Assembly: GCA_030762175.1 (NCBI GenBank)
Contig: CM060831.1
Coordinates: 72,199,001-72,263,000 of the forward strand
Reading direction: 5' to 3'
DNA: 64,000 bases
Source: Metallyticus violacea
Taxonomy: Eukaryota; Arthropoda; Insecta; Mantodea; Metallyticidae
Shown here piece by piece: positions 1-12,239 of this stretch. Below the pieces are notes generated by a model. The model searched no databases and had not been told where the DNA came from. It worked only from the letters and a program-made list of their open reading frames with translations. The position numbers and the translations under genes are program-made. Positions within the stretch are counted from its first letter, which is position 1, and each line of letters starts with the position of its first letter.

Positions 1-1594
1 TGTCAAAAATGCGGTTTATACCTTTTATACATCTTGGGAAAAGCACAAATACATGTGAACTATTTACATTATGTAAGTTGAAAAGTCTGTAACGATATAA
101 TTTCATTAAATGTAATTGCTTCATTTTAAATAAAGTATTTGCGTCATAAAAGTATTAAACTATTATAAGAAACCTGTAACGTTGTTAAATTACAGTTTCT
201 GGTAAAATTTATTATATTTAATTATGTATAAATTTTACTTTTAGCATTAAATAAGCATATGTTTTCCTTCCCCCAATCCGATGATCTGTGTGCTGGTTGA
301 TACAATTTCAGCTCACTCTGAAAATTTGCATCATATTTAATATATGTGCTTTATTTGTGCTGTTCACACATTTTATTCCATGTGAGTTTACTTCTGTTAA
401 TTTAATGCATTCTATAATCACTCGGTGTTTTGAAACTATACTCTGCCTAACGAAAGCTGATATATATATATTGTCAAAAAACAAAATATATACTATGTCT
501 TTCTGCACTTAACGGCGGGGAAGAGGAAAAGGAAAGTCAATATGACTGGACATGATTAGAGATGAAGAGAGTAAGTTGTGTACACTTAAACAAACCAGTC
601 CTACAACGCCTACAGTGTATTATTATCAATACTGCCGTTTCACACGCAATTAATGCTTGGAAACCTATGGCTGTTTATTGATAATTTTATTGCTATACAG
701 GCTGAACTGTGCAGAATATCTTGTGAAACATTGGCAAAAAGGAGAAGCATGAAGTTTCTGCTGTGATCAACAATCATAAACATTTGCTGACATTGCTTCA
801 TAGTTTTCATTAGACAGAATTGTTTATTATTGTAACCTTAACAGCATTGATCTTAGTACGACCCCCGCTGCTCATTGATTAAATGAAAGCAAAAGTAGAA
901 TACATTTCACTCTGTATCTCACAAATCCGTTGCGTGGCCGCCTATGTATACTATCTGCTTTCGTAATTTTATTGTTAGATGATCTTAATTACATAGTTGG
1001 CTTCCCGTGTCGTTTGTTGGGCCACAGAATTTACAGTTAATTTGTTTTCAAGCCTAGCAAATTTACAAAAATTTAAATTCATCCTATCACTAATTGAGTA
1101 GTGCTATTCTTTTGTTTAATTGTCACAATAATTGGTAACGAGATGCAATCCAGCCATTCAGTAGTAAAATTAAATGTCCTGAAACCCTGCATAAAGATTC
1201 TAGAATAACAGTGAGTTTCTAAATATTGCTTTTCATCGATGGCTTTTCATGGATTGTAATGTTCTAATCAAACATTTAATCTTACAGTTGATATGTATAT
1301 AAACTTAATTACGACAAATTTACAATTGCATTTTTCTTATATTTCTGAAAAATTTAAATTAAAACATATGTGCAAACATTTTAACATATATTTTAGAACA
1401 GTGTTAAGATTTATTAAGTAAGGATAAAGATTTCAAAGATTTCTTGAGGAAAAAAAAGCCCAGCAGTTTGTACTATAGTAATTTCATGAAAATGCCTGGC
1501 ACTTGAAAGAACTCCGTTTGTAGCATTCATAGGCACAATTATTCTGGAAGAAAAATAACGGGGAAGCTCCTCTATAAAATGTAAAGTAGCATGC
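1..1594. other. AT-rich non-coding DNA, nothing recognised
   Basis: No domain-like reading frame, RNA gene or repeat was recognised. The two overlapping short frames near 288-512 lie on opposite strands, have no recognisable motif and are probably chance. If the Ig exon at 57.1 kb is read correctly, this is intron or flanking DNA of that gene. Confidence 0.5.
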
Positions 1595-1881
1595 TGTATG
1601 TCTTGTGACCGCCACGGGTGGCCAAGGTCGTTAAGGCGCGGACTCGTGATCGGGAGGTCTGGGTTGGAATACCGTCAGGATCGTCCTCCCTGGTTGAGGT
1701 TTTTCCAGGTTTTCCTCAGTCCTCAGAAATGGCAAATGATGGGGAGGTACCCTAAACTTAGGCCTGGAAAATAAATCCTTTCTCAATGTATCATTTCATC
1801 TCATGTATCATCAGTGTGCATCGCCTGTGGTGCCTCTGTAGCAAAAACGTTAAACACCATTCATTCATTGTATATCTTGTG
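1595..1881 (+). mobile_element. SINE-A copy, tRNA-derived, with target-site duplication
   Basis: The element proper is 1608-1868. It opens with a tRNA-like head (gccacgggtggccaaggtcg, then a weak B box) followed by the family body (aggttttcctcagtcctc, ggggaggtaccctaaactta, catcgcctgtggtgcctc). A 13-bp near-perfect duplication, tgtat(g/a)tcttgtg, flanks it at 1595-1607 and 1869-1881, as expected of LINE-driven retroposition. The head looks like a class II tRNA (Ser or Leu). The tail is (CATT)n rather than poly-A, a trait shared with the copy at 26.4 kb. Confidence 0.9.
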
Positions 1882-1899
1882 GGTAAGACCACACAATGA

Positions 1900-2150
1900 A
1901 GAATACGCTGCCAGTCATTTTAACTGGAGATGGACAGAACATGTAATGCCACTAGACTGGAATCGACGAGCTCAAAGAATGACAGCTTAGAACTAGCTCG
2001 TAAGCAGGGGAAAGGAATGAGGGAAAAACTGGAAGAAGAAAAATGAGATAAAGAGGGCTAAAACTTCAGCAGTAGCTGGTCAACTAGAACGAAGGAACAC
2101 AGAAACTGGTGGGAATCGGTAGAGCAAGCTATAAGAGAATAAGATAACTT
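1900..2150 (+). pseudogene. LINE endonuclease-reverse transcriptase, C-terminal relic
   Basis: Conceptual translation across stops gives a stretch with W-R-W-T-E-H-V-M, then a basic segment and KRAKTSAVAGQLERRNTE. This follows the pattern of the C-terminal tail of arthropod RTE-like endonuclease-reverse transcriptases (KWxWAGHVxR, then RGRPxxRW). Several in-frame stops make it non-functional. Three more scraps of similar type lie at 14.5, 33.5 and 63.7 kb. The SINE-A copy sits just upstream. The family call rests on remembered motif order, not on a search. Confidence 0.5.
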
Positions 2151-2555
2151 TCCAAATTGTTGCATTTGCATGTTCCGTTTTAGCGACACATGTTACAAGT
2201 GGATTACATTATCCATCTATTTATAACTTATATCACCCTGTCAACTTCTGTGTCCAAACTGAAACATGTAATTGGGAAAGATGCCCCGATCTTCCCTTAA
2301 AGTAACGGAAAACCAGAGGTGACAAATATAGAACTATATTACTGAAACATGTTTAATGATGAAAATTTCACAATCTTATAGATAGATCTTTCAAAATTAC
2401 TTTTTTTATTTTAATATTGCTGAAGCTAAATGAAATGTAACCATCTCGCTGCCTCAGCGAATAAAAGCTATGAATATAACAAATTAGTCTCAATTGAAAT
2501 AAGATTGAAATCTCCTATAACAGAGTGCGGCAGAAACAGTGACCCATTTTAAATC

Positions 2556-2867
2556 GCGCACTATTGTTGGTCACGGCTTCTTAGAGAGATTACGTTTGCA
2601 TCTTTGCGAAGTGCAGTTCAAAGCATTTTCTGTACGTCATATCACATGACCTTGGCCGCTTGCTCCGCTGCAAAGTACTACTGGATAGTCAGTATTTTGC
2701 CGAAACAAAAGCTGCATTCTTACGACACAATCAGCACAGAATCCGTACAGACTGCCAATATGTGCAGCGGCCAAGGTCATGTAATATGGCGTAGAGAAAA
2801 TGTTTTGAACTGTACTGCGCAATGGTGCAAACACCAGCTCTCTAAAAACCGTGACAAAAAATAGCGC
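2556..2867. mobile_element. Fold-back (MITE-like) element with ~115-bp inverted arms
   Basis: The left arm (about 2556-2668) and the right arm (about 2765-2867) are imperfect reverse complements. Shared blocks include gtcacgg, ttagagag, gcagttcaaagcattttct (with gtacagttcaaaacatttt opposite) and catgaccttggccgct. About 100 bp of unrelated sequence lies between them. The opposed reading frames here are products of the inverted repeat. No transposase is present, so this would be a non-autonomous element. The superfamily is not assigned because the target duplication is unclear. Confidence 0.7.
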
Positions 2868-3380
2868 ATAAAAATTTATCACTCTAATATAGTAGCCTCC
2901 ATCGTCTAATATTAGACTAAATTCCTAAAAATTCCTGTTCAAGCGGTCTGGGTAAGATTTTTTTCGGGATCTTTCCTTACCCTGAGAAAGTCATTGCCAG
3001 ATAGCTTTAAAGCTTGATAAAACATCGACAACGCTTGGAATGATGTGCAGGATGACAAATGGATCTTTTACTATGGGAGAATATATGTACAAAAAGGTAT
3101 GGTTTAGGAGCTTTTGGGTCGCTATGACAATTACATCGTCGGTGCAGAGGTTGGCGCATACGGCCAAATACTTGTGGTTGTATGCGAAGTATTTCACACG
3201 CTGCATGGATCCGTGCAATAACATACTTCTCTTCCTGCTCTTAATCTGTGCTGATTACTGTCAGTCACTTGTGTATTCGAACATTTTTACGTCCTCACAT
3301 GCATGCTACGCAAGTTCACAATGCCGTCGCGAGATTTCTGTAACATCACATTATGTGAAATAGGTTGCACACAATTGATC

Positions 3381-3614
3381 GCCCCCAGGGTGACCGAGGT
3401 CATTAAGGCGCGAAATCGTGGACGAGAGGTCTGGGGTTCGATTCCCACCAGACCGTCCTTCCTGGCTGAGTTTTTTTTTTCCAGGCTTTCCTCAGTCCCT
3501 ATAAATGGTAAATGCCGGAGAGGTACCCTAAATTTAGGCCAGGAACGTTTCCTTAAAAATAATCCTTTCCCAATTTATCATTTCATTTCATGTATCATTA
3601 GTTTTCAGTGTACA
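3381..3614 (+). mobile_element. SINE-A copy, 3' truncated
   Basis: tRNA-like head with A-box region (gggtgaccgaggtcattaag) and B box (ggttcgattcc), followed by the family body. The body runs to the catgtatcatta segment and then stops without the usual ending. It lies tail-to-tail with the minus-strand copy at 3626-3897. Confidence 0.85.
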
Positions 3615-3625
3615 AAGATCAAAAT

Positions 3626-3897
3626 ATTTTTTTTTAAATTGTGTTTAACGCCCGCTTTTACTACTGAGGCACCATAGGCGGTGGACACTGATGATACACG
3701 AAATGATAAATTGAGAAAGGAGTATTTTTTTAAGGAAGGAAACGTTCCAGGCCTTAGTTTAGGATACCTTTACATTTATGAGAACTAGTAAAATCTGGAA
3801 AAAATCTCAATCAGGGAGGACGCTCCTGATGGGAATCGAACCCCAGGCATCCCTCTCACGTGTTCGCGTCTTAACGAACTCGGCCACCCATGGCGGT
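3626..3897 (-). mobile_element. SINE-A copy, near full length, inverted
   Basis: Reads on the minus strand from the head (ending at tggcggt on the plus strand, 3891-3897) to the gggcgttaaacac ending and a poly-A tail (poly-T at about 3626-3636). It contains the usual body blocks, including ctcggccacccatggcgg at the head. With its neighbour it forms an inverted SINE pair. Confidence 0.88.
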
Positions 3898-5984
3898 GAG
3901 ACTTGAATCGTGCGCGCCAATGTAACCAAGTTGGAGGTCAACAATTCGAACCGCTTTTGTAATTTAATGCACACGTGATGCTTTTATTGAGTTGGTAAAG
4001 ACATCTTTACAAAATGTGGAACGCACACTATCACCATTTCCATAGCACTCTGATACTAATACTATGACGATCCTTAGCGACCAAATCATACTATTCTGGA
4101 TATGGTTCCCTGTTGATAAATTATCAATTTGTCGTTTCGCATAACATAAAGCGTTGTCGGGTTTTTTTTAATCACTCGATATTCTCAGCTAATACCGGTT
4201 AATCGGTAAGCAATTGCAAAATAAGCATTCAACCTTTAATTTAATATACAAGCTCGTGTACTTAAAAAAATCTGATATAAGATTTTATATACACTATTCT
4301 GGAATGTACTTATTTACTCTTGCTTTTTGATCTTTGATCTGGTCGTAAATGTTGTTTACTTGAAATTAACTTGTAATATCTACTATGTAAATAGTACAGT
4401 AAAAACCAAAACCTCACAGACAGTAAACAACCTTGCAGTGTATCTTGTATGATTGGAAATTACATCATCGACAGGTTTCTCCGCAATCGGGAGATGAATA
4501 CTACACAGGAAAAAGTTGATACTCCTACATTTCTGAAATTCCTTCCTTGGAAACCAGTTTTTAACAGGTAATTCGCGCACCGTTGCTAATGGTTGGACGT
4601 TGGAGTGTGTGCTTGCTTTGGTGGTTAAGTGAACACAATAACTAATGCTGGCACACGAATTCGCTTCTCCATAAAATCTCGGCTACACAATGACTGCGGA
4701 GCGACTTTTCGATGACCTTTTACTTCTTTACTTCCCTGTATGATAACTGAAAAGCAAATAAGAGTTTGTCCAAAGAACCCATTCTTTATTCCAATGCTTT
4801 GCTACTATAGCTAATGTGTATAACACACCCTTATCCAGAGGTTCTCACCCTTAGCAAACAACAACAAATACATTACAATTCCGTGTGCTGTACATTTCTA
4901 CGTTTTAAGCAGTCGCACGCTTAGTTGTAAAAAGAACATGGTTCTCTTTAATGATGTTGTAAAATATTAATGGATGTATGGCGTGACAGCAACCACCACT
5001 GGCAAGCATTTGTACAATGAACCAACTAAGTCAACACGTGTCCGCATTAACAGACTTTCTGAAGGTTTTTCAAACTATGTTCATGTTCTTGATACAGATT
5101 AGCAAATATATTCTTTCTCAAGTATCGGTTGGGATATTTGCCAGTGTTACAGAATCGAAGAATGGAGAACAACGAGGACATTCCTTAGTCGGGTACATTT
5201 AGCCAGCCTTAAATGCTTGGTTTTAGACGATTCCTCTTGAAATACAAGTGTTAAGTTTCATGAGTGTTTTGCAGAAAGGAAGATGACAGTTTCTGGAGCT
5301 TAAAGGCCACACAGTTCTTTAGATTCTTGGGTGAAGAACATTTATGATGCAAATATCCACAAATAAGTGCAGAAGTTTTTAAAGGCTTAAACAACCCACC
5401 CATAATGTAGTTCTAATGACTACACTTTGGTAAATTGCTAAAAGTCAGCAAAGAGCGTATCATGTCCGTGTTTACAAACAAAGCTACAGTATATAACCTG
5501 TCAAACTGTACATGGGAATAGGGAATACTTAATAGAGTATTTGAAATGTACAGTACAGTACTGCAACTACTAAAATGTTTGATAATATTATAGTTGATTT
5601 TAGCGTTAGTTAAGAGTCTGTCAGTATATTTTGTAGCACATTATTTAAATTCTATTGGAATACTGTTCGTTTAGACATTTTGCTGATTTCAACACATTTC
5701 CAACAAATAGTAAGCACGTTTGTATTCTTAACACAAAATTATCCAAGCATATTCATAATTCTGCTATAATTTCGCATATTAAAAGTGCAATGAAGTATCC
5801 AATAATTTGCATGTTAGGAGGAAGGACTTAACAGCACAGTCTCGTTTATTAAACTACATTGACAACATACTCCTGGTGGATTTTGCGATTTCGTCAATTG
5901 AAATCCAAACGTTCTCATTTTAAAACTCTTTTGTAAATTCTCTTACAAGTTTCCGATTATGTACGTTGTACGTTTGTATTCCGC
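3898..5984. other. Non-coding DNA, nothing recognised
   Basis: Scattered short frames only (for example 4383-4580 minus and 5017-5202 plus) with no recognisable domain, splice context or repeat. Confidence 0.45.
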
Positions 5985-6292
5985 AATGTTGAAAAGACCG
6001 CCACGGGTGGCCGAGATCGTTAAGGCACGGACTCGTGAGCGGGAGATCTGCGGTTCGAATCCCACCAGGACCGTCCTCCCTGACTGGGGGTTTTTCCAGG
6101 TTTTCCTCAGTCTTCATAACTGCCAAATACCGGGGAGGTACCTAAACTTAGGCCTAGAACGCTTCCTTCCCTAAATATATATCCTTTCCCAGTTTATCAT
6201 TTCATCTCATGTACATCAGTATCTAACGCCTGTGGTGCCTCAGTAATGAAAACGGGCGTTAAACACTACTGAAAAAAAAAAATGTTGAAAAG
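5985..6292 (+). mobile_element. SINE-A copy, full length with perfect target duplication
   Basis: Element 5997-6280, about 284 bp, flanked by a perfect 12-bp duplication, aatgttgaaaag (5985-5996 and 6281-6292). It has the full tRNA-like head with B box ggttcgaatcc, the body, the gggcgttaaacac ending and a poly-A tail. This is the clearest full-length example in the window and defines both ends of the family. Confidence 0.95.
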
Positions 6293-6969
6293 TTCGGAAT
6301 AGGTCTTGAGGTGTATTTTCTAAAAATTTATGCATTTTATCATTCTGTAGTTTGCTCAGTGGAATATTAGATCCAATAAAAGTTTTCCACATGTTTTAAA
6401 AAAAATGAAATTGGCTCATTTTGAGGGGGCTCCTGTTTTGCCTCACTGAAGCTTTTTATTTGTTTTCGAACATTACATGTTACAGATCCTCACACTTTTA
6501 CCAGGAACACTTAAAAATGTATAATTGTCACCTATAAAAATTACATCTTCCGTCGTGCTGAGAAGCATTCCTCTGCCTTTCCCGGTGTCTCCACCATATG
6601 TAACAGCCTAATTGTGGTTACTTAGACTATTGGGGGTATAGGTCAAGGTAGCTCTTAAAACATTCTCAATATGTTCTATCAATTCCATTAAATATACTAT
6701 AATGTAAAATAGATGTAAATATAGATCAATACAAAGGCTACAAGCAAGCGCTGACATACCTAGATTAAGGTGTAATTTATATGAAGCCGCTGGTGTACCC
6801 GCGTTTCCGAAATCGCGCATGTCCAAGGGTTAGCCCTGTACACTGACACAACCTCTACACAGACCCTCAGCAACGTCTATACCCAACTATAAATACTATT
6901 ATTGTAGAGAATCTACATATGAATTAGAAAAGGAAATGGCTATGTATGTTCTAATGGTAAGCTAGCCAC
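6293..6969. other. Non-coding DNA, nothing recognised
   Basis: No gene, repeat or RNA structure recognised between the SINE-A copy and the LINE scrap. Confidence 0.45.
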
Positions 6970-7223
6970 ATTCATCCTCAATTATTTATTTAGCCAACGC
7001 CTCCGTGGCTGTTCGGCGATTTGATGTCGAGCCTCCAGTAGCGCAGGGTAATATCATCGGGCAGATGTTCCAGCCTTGGACATGGGCATAGATAACCGCT
7101 CGATCCATGACGTTCGACAAAGGGGAACAGATCGTCATCAGCCAAACTTGTGCAGTGTAGGCGAGCTTGTAGATAGTCATGTCCTATCATAATGCGGAAC
7201 CGAGCAACGGCAATATTCATCCT
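6970..7223 (-). mobile_element. 5'-truncated LINE insertion, C-terminal tail
   Basis: The insert is about 6979-7214, flanked by a 9-bp direct repeat attcatcct (6970-6978 and 7215-7223). On the minus strand it encodes VARFRIMIGHDYLQARLH, then LADDDLFP, LEHLPDDITLRYW and a stop just before a taaataaataa tail. This matches the extreme C-terminus of arthropod Jockey-like LINE polyproteins (VARFRLLTGHDxLQAHLHR, CPLC zinc motif, LPDDxxxRYW). The CPLC zinc pair is lost (LFPF). It is a dead 5'-truncated copy. Confidence 0.7.
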
Positions 7224-10200
7224 AAAAGTTTGTCATTCATGCCACACATTGCATGAATGTTAAGCCAGCCTGACATCTAATACAAATATATATACTTTTT
7301 AATACATTGCTTCGACCTTCTGAAGGAAACAGTTTCTCCTCTCTATGCTGCATTAACTCTCCATTCACTGTGTGCTGTGTGACAGGGCACACTCTGTATC
7401 TCTGTTATTAAACATGTACAAAGTACATGGCTTTCCACCATTATGTAGAAAATTGAATAAAACATGTCATGTTAAATACTAACTCTCTTGTTATTATAAG
7501 AAAAAATATTTAAAAAAATCTCCTCTATAGGGAATCAGTTTAATGAATCCTGTTATTCAACAGATAGGTTTAAGATCAATATGAATTTATTAAACAATTT
7601 ACTAACGAGAACTTAGTTTTACTATATTTGCTTTTTATTACCTCACGATGGCAGCGGTAATCTACTTTCAACTTAACAAAATTTCAAGGTCACGCTTCTG
7701 ATAATTTTCTGAGCACTCTCATTTTCATTTGTGATCATTTTGAGACTTTCACATTTGGAGTCTTTATATAAGCTGAATGGTTTACAGTATGCTTTTTGAA
7801 GTTCATGTACTTCCTTTAATTTCAAAGGTTGCAGTATGAACCTTGCCTACTTACAACGTGGTGTAAATGTTTACGCGTAATTCAAGTCAAGTCAGGTAAG
7901 GTAACTGCTTAAAGCATACTTTTAAATCTATCCTCTGCTTTTTCCCCCCCATCTTTTTGCGATCAAAGAATTATTTTATGAAAACCATTACAGTAATGTA
8001 ATCGTTGTATCTGTCGCTCAGTTTTGTGTTAAGTTTAATTAACATCACAATAGTCGAAATGAAATTTTAATCTCTCGGGAAGAAAATATTTATCACTAAA
8101 ATGAATGCATAATATAAACATTTTTTTTCCAGGTATGATTCACTTGTTCATTCCATTCTAGGTGACATCTCAATCTTGAATGTTTTAATAAGATAACTTA
8201 AAACTTACTGACACTTAAGCTACGCCCATAGAGAAATGAAAGACCGGAAACGCTTTATTGCTAAGATTTTTGCCAAGCCTATGAAACCATTAGGACACAT
8301 GAACTCCTAAATGCTTTCTTATAAGTATGGAGAAAAAGTTTTGCAATCATATTAGCTACAGATTCTGTATCATACAACAGAGAAACTCAGAGAATAGGAT
8401 TCAAATATATAATTCTAGTTTCAAATAAACAAACTTTTTGCAAGAAAATTTATTACCTAACATTTCAAGAACAGGTAAAACATGAACCAAGCATGCAGAC
8501 TTCTCCAAACATGATGCGTAATGTGTCTTATGAAATATAAATTTATGATCTGTGGAAAAACTTATGTTTGTATTTTGGATGATGAAACAGTACCAAATCT
8601 TCATTAGCAATGTAAGATGTGAAACCACGTCATTACACAGAACAGGTACCAACTAAATATTGGATTGTTGTGGAATAGGCATCAACAATCATAATCTTAT
8701 TCCAATCACTTGGATTCTGTCATCTGTAATTTGTTCTGTGAAAATCTGAATTTAAATGCCAATACAATGATTGCTGTAGGTTGCCACTTGTTGAAAAGGA
8801 TTCAAAGAAATGCTCCAGTAAATTGTTGGGGACATACGGGGTACGCTTTGAAGTGGCATAGTGTACTCAACATGTCTTCCGTTCTTTCCAGACTTTGTGA
8901 CCACCCTGTATAGTTAAAAGACTCGGTGAATTACAGGTCACAATCAGTGAATTATTTAAGCGCTAGTGGCAAACTTAGGTACACAGAGAGTTGTGAGAAT
9001 TCAAAACAATCAAACACCTTCCGAGAATACGAAAGCCGTCATAATAAGCCGAGTTTAAAGGGATACTCTGCTGGTTAGCTAAGCACAACCTCATTCCTTT
9101 TAAAGAAAGGGCTACCCCTTGTTTCTATAATTTTACAACAGCAGATACATGGTAAAATTTGCTCGTTTTATGAAGAGGATTATCAAAGGTTCCAAAATAA
9201 CGTGGCTGAGGGCTCTAATATTACAACGGAGCAGACCAACTGCTGCTATTCCGGGCTTACCCTGATCCCATTGTTAACGTATTTTCTCTCATTCTTCCAT
9301 TCTTTGTGCGAGGAACAAAATAAGTTCCTTCGGTGTGTATGTGTGTAGAAATTCTCACATTATGGGTTTTATTTTGCACTTGAAAGAGGAGTGCCGCTAA
9401 TTCCTGCCACAACCGCTAATCCTACTCTCCGGCCGCCGCGCCGCCCTGTCCCCATGGAGTGTCTCAGAACGGCAAGTGGTGCATAAAGAAAAGTATCAGT
9501 CAGGGGCGGAATTTTTAATCAATTTTTCTGCAGATGAAAAGATGCGCAGAAAGCTCAAGCTCAACAGCTTCTCTGTTTCTTTCTTCCCCTTGTCTCGTTC
9601 ATTATTTTCAGCGTTACCTCATCCGCGTTCACCACAATAACTACAATGTCAGAATAAAAATAATGATCTCTTTTGTTATTTCCACTGGAAACAAACTGGC
9701 GATATATTATTAATTTCCTTTCAATTGCACACGTAGAAGACATAGGATCAAATCCTGATTGATAATTTTATACAGAGTTATTTTTCATGTAGTCATAAAA
9801 TTATCATGTAAAGCACAGCAGCACCATTAGTTGACATAATTAATAAATTGAGACTGTATTTATAAGCTTCCCCCCAAATTTAATTAGAGTGGTTATAGTA
9901 AATACTTTTATGTAACTTCCTTATTTTAAGCACGAGTGTAATTTTATTTCTATTTCTTGTATAAGTGTTTGTTTATTGTTTGTGCAGTTATTTTTGCCAG
10001 CGTGCAGAAAGCACTCCCATCTATAAAACTCTGACCTGGGAATTTTTGTTGCTTATTGTATCAACATTTGTATAGAAGGCCAAAGCGAACGGCAAACCGA
10101 TATTTTCTGGAGAAATTCTTAAGCAGGTCCGTGGAAAAGATATTTCTTTGTATATTGTCTGAAAGCTTTGTTGTTATTTAGTTAGGCAAGAAAGACGTAA

Positions 10201-10595
10201 TAAAGAATATGACGACTACGGGAATGAAAAGACAGGCCGATAATCTCTGGAAGGGCGATCCTAACAGTTCCATATAATACGTTTGTGAGTGACATGAAAG
10301 AAGTCACGTAAGCCCTCTGACCAATAATGTGGCTGAAAAGAATCGGAGGGAAACAGATTATTCAATACAGATGTGAAGATGGGAATAAAACGTTTTACAT
10401 TTTTCTAAAAAATCGTATTTGAAAGAAAAAAGATAGCTTCGTGATTAGTCTTACAATTTTTTGGCCCAGAGTCAGTCGATCCAGATTCTCTCAGTTCAGT
10501 TGGAAGCGTAGAGAGTGGAGAGAGTACTCAGTTGGTTGGAAACGCAGTCAAGTTCGGGCATTATCAGTGTGGAAGATAAGATTCATTTCAGGTTT
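7224..10595. other. Non-coding DNA with one CpG-rich patch
   Basis: No recognisable gene. A short GC-rich patch at about 9428-9456 (ccggccgccgcgccgccc) stands out from the AT-rich surroundings, but has no start codon or splice context that I can defend. A sequence ending gaccaccctgtata at 8898-8911 resembles transposon termini, but no partner end was found. Confidence 0.4.
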
Positions 10596-10662
10596 CGTCG
10601 GTGCCCATTGCCTGTGGTGCCTCAGTAGTAAAAAAAAGGGGCGTTAAACACTATTCAAAAAA
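10596..10662 (+). mobile_element. SINE-A 3' fragment
   Basis: Only the tail of the family is present: cattgcctgtggtgcctcag, then gggcgttaaacac and an A-rich end. It is strongly 5' truncated. Confidence 0.75.
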
Positions 10663-10856
10663 GAGACAAATAGTAGCTGAATATAATGTAAATACGGTGT
10701 TGTTAATGATGAAATTAGAATGAAAAATGAGATTGGGTTAATTTCACCTCAAAGGGAAAGAGTAGTAGCCGAAATCGAAAAACGTACAGGAAAGATGGAG
10801 CCTATCTAATCAAAACCAGGAAAATGAATCTTGAAAAAAAAACTATGAAGGGGAAA

Positions 10857-11456
10857 AATGGCATGGGTTAGAAAATATCAGAGCTCGACACATAAAGTAG
10901 GGGTCTTATTTTCTGATGAAAGTTATTTTGAAGCACATGAGTTGAATGTCTCCATATAAGGAGAAGCGATATAGAGGAAATCTCGCCGAAGCGCATCAAA
11001 GAGACAGTAAATTTTCCACAAAAGAAGGTATTTTGAGGCTGTTTTGCACTCATGGGCACACTAACTGTTTGATTCCTATTGACGGAATGATGAACAGCGA
11101 AGTAAATCCAAGTTTTAGAGAAAAGGCCACAGAGGAACCGAATATTGGAAAGGAAATTTTCCAGCAAGACCTGGCCCCATGTCATGCATCGAAGAATGTT
11201 AAAGACTTCATGGCGATAAATTCTTTGCAGTGTTTGTCCTGGCCTGGAAATTCATTAATTTTCAATTCTATAGAGAACCTTTGGTCAATTGTAAAGAAAC
11301 GATGAGAAAAATAGACTGCATCGCCGAAGAAAATATTATCTGTGCTATGATAAACGTGTAGTTCCATAAATCAGAAATAAGTGAAATATGTACGAAAATC
11401 ATTGACGCTAGGCCCAAAAGAATAATTAAGGTAAAGGGTGGGAACACCAAATACTA
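10857..11456 (+). pseudogene. Tc1-like transposase relic
   Basis: Frames broken by stops and frameshifts encode AWVRKYQSST...VLFSDESYFE (first catalytic Asp), then IPIDGMMNSE, IFQQDLAPCHASKNVKDFM (second Asp) and LSWPGNS...SIENLWSIVKK (region of the catalytic Glu). It ends near KGGNTKY-stop. This is the order of Tc1 DD34E transposases, which cut and paste at TA sites. The DNA-binding N-terminus is not recognised. The usual SPDLNP is changed to SLIFNS. A partial copy lies inverted at 15.0-15.4 kb. Confidence 0.8.
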
Positions 11457-12239
11457 AAAAACACTGTTTAGTAAAAAGTAATATTGAGCTTTTGTGAAAT
11501 AATTTTAAAAAATATAACAAAACCCTTGTTCACATTAATTTGCACGGGGGTATAAAACTGAGTCTTGTAATAAAAAGAGTTACTAAACATTTCATGTACG
11601 TAACAAATGTTAAGGTAAATTAAATCTGTTACAAGCTGTATACATCTATTGCTGTGTTTCCCTGGCGAAAAGGGCTGCTTCAAAGTGTATCTTTGAACCT
11701 GTTGAGAGATTAAATGCTACACTTGTTTGAATATATTATACAACATGTTCAGTGCGAGCTACAATTAAAAAATTGTGAAGGGATGTTAAATCTATGTGAG
11801 GGAAGAACAGCGGCCATGTTTGTTGGATACACAGTGAGGGTTGATACAACCCCCCCCCCCATTTTTAGAGCTTTCATTGCGCGTATGGTGAAGGGCAGAG
11901 AGGAAACACTTTACCCTCTCATTAATTGCAATGGTGTTGCGCTGAGAGCAATACGGTCGGTGCCTGCAACCAGAAATTGTACTTAGCTTTTGTTGATATA
12001 ACGTTACCCTACCACTAGGGAAGTAATGAATGGTGTGGGGTTCCACATTACGTTCTACTTTGTATCACTGTTTAACCTGTACATGCTGTTTCAAAAATGC
12101 AGAAACATTTTCTTGAAATGCGTATACAGTGTTTATACATTTATTTGCCTTAACGTAAAAGGAAAGAAAACTTATTTTTAAAACCTTTGGTAAAATTGTA
12201 TTCTATTTCTTAATACATCTAGCGAACACAAGCAAATAT
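11457..12239. other. Non-coding DNA, nothing recognised
   Basis: No motif-bearing frame. A C-rich run lies at 11850-11860. Part of it may be the 3' end of the Tc1-like element, but no inverted terminus was identified. Confidence 0.4.

Noticed and set aside
2604..2882. Overlapping plus and minus frames with similar peptides
   Set aside because: They are the two arms of an inverted repeat read in opposite directions, not genes.
8886..8911. Transposon-like end gaccaccctgtata
   Set aside because: No matching inverted end or transposase was found nearby.
10868..11185. 105-codon minus-strand frame, repeated on the plus strand at 15076-15321
   Set aside because: Antisense shadow of the Tc1-like transposase; conserved only because the DNA is a repeat.
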